Origin: a virus | Length of the DNA: 64,000 nt | IMG/VR virus record: IMGVR_UViG_3300009194_000010 | Span: 1 to 64,000 of that record | Direction: 5' to 3' (one strand) | Shown here: positions 32,211-43,095 of the stretch, piece by piece | Numbering within the stretch: the first letter of the stretch is position 1 | Layout of the letters: each line of letters starts with the position of its first letter | Notes under the pieces: model-generated | Databases searched by the model: none | Seen by the model: only the letters and a program-made list of their open reading frames with translations | Told to the model about the DNA's origin: nothing | Program-made: the position numbers and the translations under genes

Positions 32211-34379
32211 ATGATATTCCACCGCACGGATTGGATACGCTTCCCCAATGCGGTCGTTGACTATAATACCGATAATGAATCGTTCAAACGACTGGTCTAT
32301 CTCTACAAGGAGATGGGCATTGAGAATGCTGAGTTCCCGCTGGCGTTAATGCAGCCCGAACTCTCGGGAGTGGATCCGTTTGATGAAAACCTCTCTAAGG
32401 AAATCAAGTTCAAGATTGCCTTGGAATGCAAATATAACCCCTGGTATTACTTCCGCGAGATTTGCCGTATTCCACCTAACGCGGGTACGGTGCCGATCCG
32501 CTTCCAGGCCAACCGGGGCAACATTGCCTTGATTTGGTCGTTCTTTAACCATGTGGACTTTGGATTGCTCCAACCCCGTCAGACGGGTAAATCGGTATCG
32601 ACTGACTGTTTGATGGTCGGGGTACAGTTTATCTGGGCGGCCAACACGACCTCGTATCTGATCACCAAAGATAACTCACTGCGTAACAACAACATCGAAC
32701 GTCTTAAGGAGATTCGTGATCTCCTACCGGATTACATTTATTACCCCAACCGTAATGATGCCGACAACAACGAGATGATGACCAACATCGAAGACGGCAA
32801 CTATTACAAGACGGCGGTGGGGCGTAATGATCGGGTCGGTGCCGATAAGCTGGGTCGTGGTTTGACCGTGCCTATCTTGCATATCGATGAGCTGGCGTTC
32901 ATTAACCAGATTGAACTGTCGCTTCCCGTGGCTCTGTCATCGGGCTCAGCGGCACGCGATGAAGCACGCGCGGCTAACCAACCCTTTGGTAACATCTACA
33001 CGACAACGGCAGGTAACATCAACTCCCGCGATGGTGCTTACGCCTACAAGTTTATGACCGGTGGGGCCCCGTGGAGTGAGAAGTATCTGGATGCGGGTTC
33101 ATCCGAACGACTTGCTGAAATCGTGGAGCGTAACTCTACCGGGTTAAAGCCATTGATCTATGGTGCCTTCAATCATCGGCAGTTGGGTAAGACCGATGAG
33201 TGGTTGTACCGTAAGCTGCGTGAATCCAACTCCTCAGGTGAGCTGGCAGATCGTGACTACTTTAACATCTGGACCAGTGGTAACGAGGGGACCCCGCTGT
33301 CCACTGAGGAGAAACACAACGTCAAGGGCAGTGAGCGCGAGGTACTGCACACCGAGATCACCGAGGACGGCTACGCCATTCGCTGGTATATTCCGTACCA
33401 TGAAATTGCGGATCGCATGGCCAGCGGACACTACGTGATGGGCATTGACCCCAGTGAAGCCTTGGGGGAGGAGAACGATGCCACGGGTATGGTGATCATT
33501 GATGCCAATACTCACGATGTCATCTGTACGGGCCGGTATAACGAAACCAACCTGACGCGGATGAGTATCTTCATTGCCAATATGTTGATCCGTTTCCCGA
33601 ACCTGACATTGATCCCCGAGCGCAAGTCCTCCGGTACGGCATTGTTGGATACCATGTTTATCCATCTGCCGGTGAAAGGGGTGGATCCCTTCAAGCGGAT
33701 CTACAACCGGATCGTCGATGAACCGGAAACCTTCAGGACTGAATTCCGGGAGATCCAGAAACCACTGGGGTCACGACCGTCGTACTTCTACGATCGGTTC
33801 AAGAAATACTTCGGGTTCAATACTACCGGCGCGGGTCGCCATGCCCGTGATGCCCTGTATGGGGAAGCCTTGAAATCCGCCCTGCGTTTAGGCTCCAAGC
33901 GGGTGTACGATAAGACCCTGATCAATGAGTTGTTGTCACTGACCATTCGTAATGGACGCATTGACCACTCAGCAGGGAACCATGACGACATGGTGATCTC
34001 CTGGCTGCTAACGCACTGGTTCTGTACCAAGGCCCGTCATCTGCACAGTTACGGCATTGATGCTGCCCGCATCTTCTCGGCAGCGATCAACAACCCTGAC
34101 GAGATGACCCCGGAAGAGCAGTTCAAGCGTGAGCAACAACAGCGTTACCAAGAAGAGTTCAATGGATTAGTGGAGGAGTTGAAAACGGCCCAAGATCCGA
34201 TGATCATTCAGAAACTGGAAATGAAACTTCGTCAGCTCTCCGGACGCATTGATGTTCAGGAGATGATGGGAGTGGGCATTGACGCGATGATTCGTCAAGC
34301 CCAGGAAGAACGGAGTCGTAAATCCAAACTGCAACGGTTTACCTCGCGAGCGGGAAAACGTCTGCGCTTGGTGGCATAA
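32211..34379 (+). CDS. terL: Large terminase subunit
   Basis: 722 aa, start after AGGTGAG. The ATPase has a Walker A-like LLQPRQTGKSVS (119-130) and Walker B TVPILHIDELAF (219-230, acid pair DE at 226-227). The nuclease half starts with MGIDPSEALGEENDATG (about 410-426), whose Asp lies at a typical RNase H-fold catalytic position. It pumps DNA into the prohead and cuts the concatemer. No small subunit is recognisable nearby. The following three structural genes and the sheath-tube pair agree with the phiKZ gene 25-30 order as I recall it. Confidence 0.93.
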   Translation: MIFHRTDWIRFPNAVVDYNTDNESFKRLVYLYKEMGIENAEFPLALMQPELSGVDPFDENLSKEIKFKIALECKYNPWYYFREICRIPPNAGTVPIRFQANRGNIALIWSFFNHVDFGLLQPRQTGKSVSTDCLMVGVQFIWAANTTSYLITKDNSLRNNNIERLKEIRDLLPDYIYYPNRNDADNNEMMTNIEDGNYYKTAVGRNDRVGADKLGRGLTVPILHIDELAFINQIELSLPVALSSGSAARDEARAANQPFGNIYTTTAGNINSRDGAYAYKFMTGGAPWSEKYLDAGSSERLAEIVERNSTGLKPLIYGAFNHRQLGKTDEWLYRKLRESNSSGELADRDYFNIWTSGNEGTPLSTEEKHNVKGSEREVLHTEITEDGYAIRWYIPYHEIADRMASGHYVMGIDPSEALGEENDATGMVIIDANTHDVICTGRYNETNLTRMSIFIANMLIRFPNLTLIPERKSSGTALLDTMFIHLPVKGVDPFKRIYNRIVDEPETFRTEFREIQKPLGSRPSYFYDRFKKYFGFNTTGAGRHARDALYGEALKSALRLGSKRVYDKTLINELLSLTIRNGRIDHSAGNHDDMVISWLLTHWFCTKARHLHSYGIDAARIFSAAINNPDEMTPEEQFKREQQQRYQEEFNGLVEELKTAQDPMIIQKLEMKLRQLSGRIDVQEMMGVGIDAMIRQAQEERSRKSKLQRFTSRAGKRLRLVA

Positions 34380-34384
34380 AAGAT

Positions 34385-34406
34385 GGCTCCCCCAGTCGGG
34401 GGAGCC
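34385..34406. terminator. Convergent stem-loop between terminase and structural genes
   Basis: Perfect 9-bp stem GGCTCCCCC/GGGGGAGCC with loop AGTC between converging genes; can serve both strands. Confidence 0.8.
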
Positions 34407-34415
34407 TGTCTGCCG

Positions 34416-36077
34416 TTATTGGCCGGTGAGACGACGGACCGGAAGGCCCACGATTGCCAACTGTAGGTCGGTGTCGTAGGTTTCCCGCTTGAAGGTGAGA
34501 TACAGCAGCTCACCATCCTCCAGGTCATTGTTGATGACCAGTTCGTCATTCCACTGATCCACACTGTAGGTGTAGGTATTGTGGAGGGTGTGTACGGTGA
34601 AGTGAGTGGGGGTTGGCGGATACGACTCGGTCTGTTGGTTAATGAGCGGTTCGACGCGCTCATAGATGGTCTTGAGCCAGACTTCTTTCGATGGCAGACC
34701 TTGACCCAGGTGTAGCTTCCAGTTATTGGTGCCCACCAGTTCCATCTCGGCAGCCACCCCACGACCGAAGCTTTCGGTCTGGTCGGGACGGAAGAAGATT
34801 TCCCACAGATCACGGTACTCATCACCACGTGCCAACAGCGCCAGCTGGAACGTCTGGACATGTCGATAAGGCGCGAACTTGCCATCCACTCGGTTAAGGT
34901 CTACCGCGACAGTGATCGTTTGGGTCGTCCCGTATTGTTTCGGGTTAAACGCACTGGAGGTAGTGCCCAGCTCCACATAGGGCGTGACGTTGTAGTAGGT
35001 CTGACGATCCAGGTTATACAACCAGTACTCGAGACGATAGCCCACCTCAGCACTGACCCACACCGGATAAACAAACAGCTTGACTTCGTACGCCCCATCG
35101 GCGGTGGTGGTCCGGGCCTGATAGGACATGGTCAGGCGGCGGTTGGCCGTGGGCTCCAGGGTGTAGGACACCTCGTCCTCCGCCAAGTTGTAGGCCAACA
35201 CCATCGGGAACTCTTGGCCCACGATAGTCGCCACGTAGTTCCGCAGGCCGTACAGGGTGAACTTCGAGCCATCGATCGGCAGGCGATGACGACTACCATC
35301 GCTGTAATGCACCACCCCGGTCATGGGCAGGGATTCCACGGTGACGTTGAGCGGAAACTCGATCGTCTGGGGGTCGGCACTGCTCAGGAACGGCGTATCG
35401 ATCTGAATCGACTTCACGTACTTGCGTGACGCGTCGGCCTGTCGAATCGCTGCAGTGTTATTCACCAACAACTGAGCACGCGACACCACACCACCTTCAT
35501 CGTCGTATGCCACCAGCGTGACGATTTCGCCATCTTCGAGGGACTCACTGGTGTAGCCCACCATGGGCGCCTTGATCACATTCTGGGTGGTTCCCGGAAC
35601 TTCCACTGCCTCCACGGGGACGGAGGTGCCCAGGAAGTTACCCGACGGGTCAAAGAAGGCCGAGATCACTTGCCCGTAATCAGCGCTGATGTCGGTTCCC
35701 AAAAACACCTTGTACGATTGCACCATGGATCCATAGAAATGCAGTCGGCTATCCGGGGCGAAGGTGTGGGGTGTTACCGTCTGGTCCAGGAAGATCCGGT
35801 AGGACTCCGAGGCGTAGCCCGGACCGTTCCCCAGGAGAATGTCAGTGGACTCCGCATCGTCCGGCTCATCCGGGGTGGTCCACAACTGGAGTACCGAGTA
35901 CCCGGTGGTGAAGTCTACCTCGATGACCTGCAGAAACCCTTGGGCGGGATCAAACACCAGGTCCCCCACATTGGGAACCCACTTGCCATCACCGCCGGCC
36001 TCGACAATCTCACTACGTTGCCAGAGGCGGAACCCCCGATCGGGGTCCCGGTAGTTTGTCTTGGGTGGAAATGCCAT
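34416..36077 (-). CDS. Probable virion structural protein, 553 aa (phiKZ gp26-like position)
   Basis: Almost entirely beta-rich (repeated strand-turn patterns, for example LTMSYQARTTTADGAYEVKL) with Tyr/Thr-rich strands, typical of tail or baseplate proteins. No enzymatic motif. It is the last gene of a minus-strand trio lying between terminase and tail sheath, the place of phiKZ genes 26-28. Name by position only. Confidence 0.7.
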   Translation of the reverse strand: MAFPPKTNYRDPDRGFRLWQRSEIVEAGGDGKWVPNVGDLVFDPAQGFLQVIEVDFTTGYSVLQLWTTPDEPDDAESTDILLGNGPGYASESYRIFLDQTVTPHTFAPDSRLHFYGSMVQSYKVFLGTDISADYGQVISAFFDPSGNFLGTSVPVEAVEVPGTTQNVIKAPMVGYTSESLEDGEIVTLVAYDDEGGVVSRAQLLVNNTAAIRQADASRKYVKSIQIDTPFLSSADPQTIEFPLNVTVESLPMTGVVHYSDGSRHRLPIDGSKFTLYGLRNYVATIVGQEFPMVLAYNLAEDEVSYTLEPTANRRLTMSYQARTTTADGAYEVKLFVYPVWVSAEVGYRLEYWLYNLDRQTYYNVTPYVELGTTSSAFNPKQYGTTQTITVAVDLNRVDGKFAPYRHVQTFQLALLARGDEYRDLWEIFFRPDQTESFGRGVAAEMELVGTNNWKLHLGQGLPSKEVWLKTIYERVEPLINQQTESYPPTPTHFTVHTLHNTYTYSVDQWNDELVINNDLEDGELLYLTFKRETYDTDLQLAIVGLPVRRLTGQ

Positions 36078-36086
36078 GTTAACCTC

Positions 36087-38753
36087 TTACTGTTGGACGT
36101 AGATGAAAGGCGCTACATCGGGTGGATGGCGCAAGTAGGTCTCCAGTATCCGAATGTAGAACGTGTACTGATAGAGGGTAAGTCCCACCGGTTCGTCATG
36201 CCAGTGTGGGTAGATCTCCAGGTGACTGTCCACGAAGTCCCGATTACACGGATCGTAAGGCAGTAACCATTCGTAGCCCTTACACCACTGCCGGATCTCA
36301 TGTTCGCTGTACTGATCTTCAATCCCTTCCGGGTAGAAGATATCGTTCATCAGGTCATGCAGTACCTTGTTGGCGAACGGCGAAACCAGGTGATACTGGG
36401 TCTCGATAAAGTCCGGTCCGTCACGGTCCCGTTTGGGGAACTGCGCGTCCATGTAGTCACTTACGGCCTTGTCACGAACATCATCTTCTTGACGGGCCAC
36501 ACGATCAACAGGATACACATCCCGGAACACCACCGGCGGTGTCTGCAGGGCGTAAGGTGCCCCATTGCGCTCCCCCTCGATGACTAGCTCATTGCGCTGT
36601 TCATCGTAGACCAGATCATCCTGATCGCGGTAATGGCCATCGATCACGATGCGCAGTACCTTGTGGGTATGGATGTTGTAGGTCGCGTTATTGGACAAGA
36701 CCCCGTAGCGGATAAAGCCGGTTTCGGTGGTGGCCAACCGTGACAAGTCACTATTGGGGAAGCCGTAGCCACGGACAGTGATCTTGTGGGACATGCTGTC
36801 ACCCAGATACTCAAGGTGACTGAATACCACTTCGGGCCAACGTACCACATAATCGATATCTTCGATCAATGGCCGACCATCAAGATAGATGTCCAATTGC
36901 CCGGGTGGGAGCGTGGATACTTCCTCTTCTTCTACGGTGTTGTGAACCTCCATTGAGGTGACGGAGAACCGTAGATGACCATCGGTGCGGGTCAACATCA
37001 GGTCGTAGCAAAGGAAGGCATCATCCTGCATCACTGCCCCATACTGGGACACGTCATCCAGCTGCCATACCCAGCGGTGTGGCTCGACGGTGTTATCCAG
37101 GAACCCGTATTCGTGACGGTTAGGGTGTTCGGTGATATCCACCCAGTTACCCTGACGCACGTCCGCCCACACATCTTCAACGTAGAGTCGGAAATTGTGA
37201 CCGTAGGCAATTTCCACCGGATCATTTCCATAGACCACGTTGGACTTATACCGCCCATGACCGGTCAATGCCTCGACCCGAACCGTGTTGGGGTTCCGTG
37301 GCATGTAGTAGGTACCGCTTAAATGGCGGTGGTACTCCAACAATACCCCATCCGCATCGTACTCGAACACGGTGCTGTTATGTTGGTGCTCGAAGGCCAG
37401 GTCAGCGTACTTCCGATTGTCGAGGACATAGACATCAGATGGTGTGTCGGCCAATACCGTGGCTGCCGCGTGATACCCATAGACATCACCGACAAACGCT
37501 TGAGCGTCTTCTTTATCGGGATGGGTAGCGGTGAAACGACCGTACGTGATTGGGTAGACCACTTCCGGGGGTGCGGACATGAAGCGCACATAGGGACACT
37601 GTTCCAACGTGGCAGCATGCCACAGTGGCAGGGAGTCCATTCCCGTCATGGCCCGTACGATTTGGTTACTGGACAGCCGATACAGTTCCTGGATACGGTT
37701 AGCATCCGCCACCAGGGGCCGCTCATAGCCGGAGTGACGAATATAGAGACGCAACCGCATGCCACTCAATGAGGTCCACTCATCCGACGGCCAGGTATCA
37801 GGCATAAGCTGGTGGCGAGGATCAGTGGGGTGGGTCTGAACAAAACTCTCCAGACGTTCGATGGGAATGCTGTAATCCTTGTGCGTCAGCATGCGTAACC
37901 AGGTACCTTCGTTGTGATGGTACCACACCCCCATGAACCGGTTCTGGATACCCGGCTTGATCAGAAACAGATCCACGTCGTCCAGGTATTCGATGGTATC
38001 GACCGAGGGATCATCGTAGTGCAGGATGTATTTGCGTCCCGTGTCCAGTGTCGAGATGAAGGAGGGCAGCTCATCAATATCAAACTCGACCATGCGTTTG
38101 ATGGAGCTGTCCAGGACAAACTCAACAATGTCATCGACCCCAGCGGTTACCAGTGAGATGTTTTGAACGAACCTACCGTTGACGTAATAGTGGGGGTAAC
38201 CTCCTCGCTCATCGACCAGTTTCTTCAGGTCGCGCTGGAAGATCAGCAGGTCGTTGTCGGACTTGACACGCATGCCATCCGTGATCAGATACGCCTGACC
38301 ATCCGAGCGTTCGCTCTGGAAATAGGCATTACTGTAAAGTCGCAGGTAAAGGTCCACCCCTTCGAGTTCGTGAATGCGTGGATTGATCTTTACCGCTATC
38401 ACCAGATTGCGACTGGGGGTGATCCACACGTAGGTCTCAAACCGGGGAAACTGAATCCCGTCGTTGGTGTAGATGTCGGTGTGGAGGAGATGTTCATTGG
38501 CGAGATAGGCCAGACTCATCCATTGGCGTTTATTGGCGGGAATCCCCACCCGACGTGGCAACACCTGGCCAATCTGGTAGACATGGTAGGTGTCGCTTTG
38601 GGTGGGGAGCACCAAGCGTTCGTAAAACAGGTTTATTGTCTGACGGGCCCCGCGCTTAGGGGTCAGCCGGGCCAGGCGGTAGGTAAACTGGCGATCCTGT
38701 CCGGGATTACACCAGATGTTCTCTACGGCATGGCGTAACAGATACTCGTTCAT
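36087..38753 (-). CDS. Probable virion structural protein, 888 aa (phiKZ gp27-like position)
   Basis: Large beta-rich protein with many short domains; sequence such as VVWPEVVFSHLEY and repeated Y-rich strands fits a fibre or baseplate component. The C-terminal 150 residues become helical and charged. It is separated by 9 bp from the downstream structural gene. No known catalytic residues. Confidence 0.7.
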   Translation of the reverse strand: MNEYLLRHAVENIWCNPGQDRQFTYRLARLTPKRGARQTINLFYERLVLPTQSDTYHVYQIGQVLPRRVGIPANKRQWMSLAYLANEHLLHTDIYTNDGIQFPRFETYVWITPSRNLVIAVKINPRIHELEGVDLYLRLYSNAYFQSERSDGQAYLITDGMRVKSDNDLLIFQRDLKKLVDERGGYPHYYVNGRFVQNISLVTAGVDDIVEFVLDSSIKRMVEFDIDELPSFISTLDTGRKYILHYDDPSVDTIEYLDDVDLFLIKPGIQNRFMGVWYHHNEGTWLRMLTHKDYSIPIERLESFVQTHPTDPRHQLMPDTWPSDEWTSLSGMRLRLYIRHSGYERPLVADANRIQELYRLSSNQIVRAMTGMDSLPLWHAATLEQCPYVRFMSAPPEVVYPITYGRFTATHPDKEDAQAFVGDVYGYHAAATVLADTPSDVYVLDNRKYADLAFEHQHNSTVFEYDADGVLLEYHRHLSGTYYMPRNPNTVRVEALTGHGRYKSNVVYGNDPVEIAYGHNFRLYVEDVWADVRQGNWVDITEHPNRHEYGFLDNTVEPHRWVWQLDDVSQYGAVMQDDAFLCYDLMLTRTDGHLRFSVTSMEVHNTVEEEEVSTLPPGQLDIYLDGRPLIEDIDYVVRWPEVVFSHLEYLGDSMSHKITVRGYGFPNSDLSRLATTETGFIRYGVLSNNATYNIHTHKVLRIVIDGHYRDQDDLVYDEQRNELVIEGERNGAPYALQTPPVVFRDVYPVDRVARQEDDVRDKAVSDYMDAQFPKRDRDGPDFIETQYHLVSPFANKVLHDLMNDIFYPEGIEDQYSEHEIRQWCKGYEWLLPYDPCNRDFVDSHLEIYPHWHDEPVGLTLYQYTFYIRILETYLRHPPDVAPFIYVQQ

Positions 38754-38768
38754 AGTGCCCTCATGCGG

Positions 38769-39689
38769 TTAGGCAAAACGGGATTCCACCAGCCGGTAGG
38801 TTTGATCCAGGAATTGCTTGTGATCCATCTGCCGTCCCGCGGTTTCGGCACGACGGGTAATCATCGTTTTGCGGTAGCTGCGATCACCGAGGCCCATGTA
38901 GACCATGGCAATAAAGGTCGGAATATGTTCTAGCGCCACCCCGACATTCTCCCGGCTATTAACCCCGACCCAAGAGGATGCCAGTAACAGAAACAGATCG
39001 GTGAACTTGATTCCGCTCAGGCGAACCGACCCACCGTGTTCGGCAATCGCCCCGGCCAGTGCTGGTCCATCAGTCAGTGCCCCAACCGGCTCAATGATCT
39101 CGAGGACTTGCGGCGTGGGGATCGAGACGATACGACTCACCTGGTTGGCGAGACGATTACGGTCGGCTTCACTCAGTTCCCGGGTAGCGGTTAATTGGGT
39201 GTAATAATAGTAGGCGACAATCACCGACAGGCGCATCTGGTCTTCGAGGGACAGATTGAACCGCTGTGAAATTCCCAGGGTCACCCACCGCACAAAGGTT
39301 TTGATGGGTACGTCACCGAGGCGCATGAACGGGCGTTCCCCGTCGGTTTCGGCCACTTGGGATAAGGCAACCCGTGAGGTCTGAAACGAAAAGTCATTCT
39401 CGGCCAGCAAACGGTATGAGTCGTGACGACGATCCCACCGCATGAACGGGCGTCCATCTACGATCCATTTTGGTTGCTTAGCGGTGCCAATGTTGACACA
39501 TTGTGTGAACCCCGACACTTGCGTGTAGTTGTCATTAGGGGGTACCATGCGTGCGTCACGTACGGTATTTCCGGCCGGTGATTCCAGTGTGGGAAACGGG
39601 GATTCAATGTCGGCCCGTTGCAGACCACGGACCAGGTGGTCGAGACGATACATAGAGCAGATGGTAGTGTGGTACGGATGCACTAACAT
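38769..39689 (-). CDS. Probable virion or assembly protein, 306 aa (phiKZ gp28-like position)
   Basis: ATG 39689 follows TGGAGTCTACAC; Met 13 is an alternative. Mixed alpha/beta, more helical than its neighbours. First gene of the minus-strand trio, diverging from the tail sheath gene across 148 bp. Assignment by synteny. Confidence 0.65.
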   Translation of the reverse strand: MLVHPYHTTICSMYRLDHLVRGLQRADIESPFPTLESPAGNTVRDARMVPPNDNYTQVSGFTQCVNIGTAKQPKWIVDGRPFMRWDRRHDSYRLLAENDFSFQTSRVALSQVAETDGERPFMRLGDVPIKTFVRWVTLGISQRFNLSLEDQMRLSVIVAYYYYTQLTATRELSEADRNRLANQVSRIVSIPTPQVLEIIEPVGALTDGPALAGAIAEHGGSVRLSGIKFTDLFLLLASSWVGVNSRENVGVALEHIPTFIAMVYMGLGDRSYRKTMITRRAETAGRQMDHKQFLDQTYRLVESRFA

Positions 39690-39837
39690 GTGTAGACTCC
39701 AGAGTAGTGACGAAGGGTAAGTGAAAAGTTACTTGGCACTCTAATATGGTTCTCAGCGGTAATACTATGACCCGCGTGTGTAACTATTGTCCATATCATC
39801 GAGTTAGAACACTCCATACCCGGAGGGAGGAAAGGAA

Positions 39838-41931
39838 ATGGCGACACTGACTAACGCCGCGCCGAAAATCATTTTCGGTGGTATTAACGACCGGTCTCGC
39901 GGCACTTTGGTGCGCGATCCGGAAACGTATCCGCAGCATTTACCGCTGGTGCGCCTGTTTACCCAGACCGGTCCCGAAGAGACCACCCTGGTGAACAGCA
40001 ACAGCGCTTCGTTCAACGACATCTTCGGTAACCAGACCCTGGCCCGGCGAAGCAAGTTCCACAACCTGCAATCTCTCCTGGTCGAGACGCTGCTGGCTGA
40101 AGGCAACCCCATCTTCGTCAAGCGTCTGCGTCCGGAAGATGCACCGAACCCGGCCCGCATCATCGTGGCCATCGATCTGGTAAATGATCAGATCCCCAAA
40201 CGCATCACCGGCATCGGTGGTTTCGACTACCCGCCCTCAGTTGAAGGCGACTTCGAGTATGACGATAACGGGGACGTGGTTACCATTCCCGGTGTCCGTG
40301 GCAAGATCGTACTGATCGAAGACAACGGTAGTGAAGTGGGTCAGCAAGAAGTTGTTGACGGTAGCTTCGTTTCTGAAACCGATGGCACGCAGTCTCAGCT
40401 TTATCCGCTTTTCGAACTCCCCGCCAGCTTCTTCGGCGAAATGGGCAATCTGCTGGGTTTCCGGATGTGGACTCCGACCACTGCCGATACTCTGCCGTTT
40501 GACGAGAAAACCGCAGACGAATTCAAGACCCGGATGTACCGGGCGCAGTTTATGCGTCGGGATACTGCAGGCTCTTCTCCGGTTGTGACCCGCACCGCCC
40601 GCGGTGAGGACTATGTGGATTTCTGTTTTACCCCCGGTGCTTACAGCGATTCTACCGACAAGGAATACTACGCCCAAGACGTCGTGGCACAAGCCTACGG
40701 CGACGACGGTATCGAGTCCGGCACTCAGCCGCTGTATTCCCCGTTCAGTCAGATGTTCGTTTACCAGGACAACCTGGAAGCAGTCCAGACCTGGATTTAC
40801 GACCATGAGATGAACGTCAACCCGGCCGCTGCAGTGCACGTGCAAGGTCCCGGTCAGATCGATGTGTTTACCGGCATCGACATTGACGGCGATCCCCACC
40901 ACGCGCTGCTGCTGGAAGGTCCGCTCAAAGGCGGCCTGCGCATCGGTAAGGACACCACCATTTATGCATCTGGTGGCGGTGACGGGACCACCGATCTGGC
41001 CATGTACGAGCGTCTGGTCAACCGGGAGAACATGAACTTCGGTGATCTGGGCGACGAGTACGACAACATGCCGGTCTACCCGTTCTCCGTCATCTACGAT
41101 ACTGGCCTGACTATGGACGGCAAGTATCAAATGATGAACGTCCTGGGCCGTCGTCCCGATCTGCGGTGTATTTTCACCACCTACGTGGAAGCCGATCAGC
41201 GTGCTCCGACGCGTTCCGAAGAAGTGTCCCGTGCTCAGGCACTGATGGCGCGTCTGCGGGCCTATCCGGAATCCACCCTGTATTCCACCCCGGTGTGTCG
41301 TGCCGAGATCATCCAGCAGACCGGTTCTCTGACCGGTGGCGGTTACAGCAAGCCGGTGCCGCTGGTGCTCGACTATGCACAGCGCTGGGCGCGGATGGCA
41401 GGTGCGGGTACCGGTAACATGCGTGAGGGTGCTGACATCGACGTGAGCCCCAACAACCGGGTGGAGCTGGTCAAGGACCTGAACGTCAAGTTCTTCAATG
41501 ACCGTACCCAGTCCGACCTGTGGGACAACGGGGCTACCTACACCCTGTCCTACGATCGTCGCAGCCAGTACTATCCGGCCCTGCATTCGGTCTACAACGA
41601 TGACACCTCGGTACTGATCTCCCCGATCACGGTGGCCATCTGCTGTGATGTGATGCGTCTGGTGCGCCAGGTCCATGCGGATCTGTCCGGCAACGCAAAG
41701 CTCACCAAACCGCAATTCATTGAGCGCAGTGATAACCTGGTTCTGCAGAAGGTGGAAGGTCGTTACAACGACCGGGTAGAAATCATTCCGCAGACCTACT
41801 TCACCGAGGCCGATGACCAGCGTGGCTTTAGCTGGCGCTGCCGTGTGACGGTGTACGCGAACAACCCGCGTAACGTGATGATCTTCGATCTCGAAACCCG
41901 CCGCATGGAAGACCTCCCGGTTCAGCAGTAA
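39838..41931 (+). CDS. Tail sheath protein (phiKZ gp29-like)
   Basis: 697 aa, near the 695 I recall for phiKZ gp29, behind AGGAAAGGAA. The start (MATLTNAAPKIIFGGINDRS) and the motif VRLFTQTGPEETTLVNS are those of contractile sheath proteins: an N-terminal strand that links to neighbours and a fold around LFTQTG. It forms the contractile outer tube. Followed after 34 bp by the tube gene, as usual in myoviruses. GC-rich, highly biased codons suggest strong late expression. Confidence 0.9.
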   Translation: MATLTNAAPKIIFGGINDRSRGTLVRDPETYPQHLPLVRLFTQTGPEETTLVNSNSASFNDIFGNQTLARRSKFHNLQSLLVETLLAEGNPIFVKRLRPEDAPNPARIIVAIDLVNDQIPKRITGIGGFDYPPSVEGDFEYDDNGDVVTIPGVRGKIVLIEDNGSEVGQQEVVDGSFVSETDGTQSQLYPLFELPASFFGEMGNLLGFRMWTPTTADTLPFDEKTADEFKTRMYRAQFMRRDTAGSSPVVTRTARGEDYVDFCFTPGAYSDSTDKEYYAQDVVAQAYGDDGIESGTQPLYSPFSQMFVYQDNLEAVQTWIYDHEMNVNPAAAVHVQGPGQIDVFTGIDIDGDPHHALLLEGPLKGGLRIGKDTTIYASGGGDGTTDLAMYERLVNRENMNFGDLGDEYDNMPVYPFSVIYDTGLTMDGKYQMMNVLGRRPDLRCIFTTYVEADQRAPTRSEEVSRAQALMARLRAYPESTLYSTPVCRAEIIQQTGSLTGGGYSKPVPLVLDYAQRWARMAGAGTGNMREGADIDVSPNNRVELVKDLNVKFFNDRTQSDLWDNGATYTLSYDRRSQYYPALHSVYNDDTSVLISPITVAICCDVMRLVRQVHADLSGNAKLTKPQFIERSDNLVLQKVEGRYNDRVEIIPQTYFTEADDQRGFSWRCRVTVYANNPRNVMIFDLETRRMEDLPVQQ

Positions 41932-41965
41932 TTTCGTCAATTAAGCGCTCAAGAGGATAGCTCTC

Positions 41966-42829
41966 ATGGCACGATACACCAATCCGTTTATTGGCAGCCG
42001 CGGCTATGGTCGTGGTCAGGCAGCCAATACCATCGACATGACCCAGGCGGGGACGAAGCAATTCGCCCCCAACCTGGCTAACCTGGCGGCGAACACTCCG
42101 TACGTTCGTCGTAATGTGGTGCCGTTTCTGATTGAAGCCCCGCGCTTCTTCCAGTTCGCTCCCGACCCGGACCTGATGGTCCGGTGTCTCAAGGCTTTCA
42201 TCGAGAACCATACCCGGACCATCGATGGCCTTAACCAACAGCTGACCGTGGACACCGCTGAGTCTCCGGTGGGTGGTTCTGGTGAACGTATCCAGACCCC
42301 GACCAACGTGACCCGGGCAGTGTCCAACCCGACCCACGGTACTTGGGAACTGCAAGGTCGTGCGATCTCTAAGTTCATCAAGTGGTGGATCACCTACGGC
42401 ATCGGTGACGAGAACACCAAGGTCCCGCTGGTGGTGTCCAATGGCGATGTGTCGGCTGAGGATTACGATGCGACCTTCTATGGTGCAACCATCCTCTACG
42501 TCGAACCCGACCCCACCTTCACCGATGTGGTCAGTGCCTGGCTGTGCACCAACATGTTCCCCACCGCCACGCCGGTGTGGGAAGGGTCCAAGGATGCGTC
42601 GCAGATGGGTCAGAACCTCGATATCAACGTCGAGTTCACGGCTACCTCTGATGTCTCCATGGGTACCATCCTGTTCGCTCGGGAAATCCTCCAGAACCTG
42701 AACCTGGCTGGCATGAACCCGAACGAGAACCCGCTGTGGCTCGAGAACATCGGCGCAGACGTTAAGTCGGCCGATAACGGTATCGAGTCTCAGCTTGCAC
42801 AAGGCGCCTCTCAGCGGATCAGCTACTGA
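41966..42829 (+). CDS. Tail tube protein (phiKZ gp30-like)
   Basis: 287 aa, the length expected for the phiKZ inner tube protein, and directly downstream of the sheath gene. GAGGATAG precedes the ATG. Beta-rich with [21 protein letters not shown] early and long strands later. It would form the rigid inner tube through which DNA passes. Same codon bias as the sheath, so same transcript. Confidence 0.85.
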   Translation: MARYTNPFIGSRGYGRGQAANTIDMTQAGTKQFAPNLANLAANTPYVRRNVVPFLIEAPRFFQFAPDPDLMVRCLKAFIENHTRTIDGLNQQLTVDTAESPVGGSGERIQTPTNVTRAVSNPTHGTWELQGRAISKFIKWWITYGIGDENTKVPLVVSNGDVSAEDYDATFYGATILYVEPDPTFTDVVSAWLCTNMFPTATPVWEGSKDASQMGQNLDINVEFTATSDVSMGTILFAREILQNLNLAGMNPNENPLWLENIGADVKSADNGIESQLAQGASQRISY

Positions 42830-42847
42830 GGTTAAGGAGGCATAAGA

Positions 42848-42997
42848 ATGGCGAGTAATCGAATGCCTCCCCGTACGAGGCAAGCCCAGGCCGATCGGTT
42901 AAAGTACCCGTCACAGGTAGCACGTAATGTGGCGGAGGCTAAGGTGGGTCTGGTCTCTCAGCTGGAACTCGGCGCCCGGCGTCGATTGAAAGTGTAA
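42848..42997 (+). CDS. Small basic protein, 49 aa
   Basis: AAGGAGGCATAAGA precedes ATG 42848, a near-perfect ribosome site, 18 bp after the tube gene. Arg/Ala/Gln-rich helix (RQAQADRLKYPSQVARN) ending GARRRLKV. Same transcript as sheath and tube; could be a minor virion or DNA-binding peptide. Confidence 0.7.
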   Translation: MASNRMPPRTRQAQADRLKYPSQVARNVAEAKVGLVSQLELGARRRLKV

Positions 42998-43004
42998 AAA
43001 AAAA

Positions 43005-43024
43005 GGGCCGTCTTCGGGCGGTCC
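43005..43024. terminator. Terminator of the sheath-tube operon
   Basis: Stem GGGCCG/CGGTCC (one wobble) flanked by nine A on the left and TTTTATG on the right, so able to act on both strands. Confidence 0.75.
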
Positions 43025-43095
43025 TTTTATGACGACAATAACAGACGGCGTGGGGACCTGGAGGAAACACCAATAATCCCGAAGGGTGGTCGTCA

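Noticed and set aside
40237-41940. 567-aa minus-strand frame inside the tail sheath gene
   Set aside because: Shadow of a GC-biased gene; the plus strand encodes an unmistakable sheath protein.
41828-42883. 351-aa minus-strand frame over the tube gene
   Set aside because: Antisense shadow; crosses the sheath-tube intergenic region and has no ribosome site.
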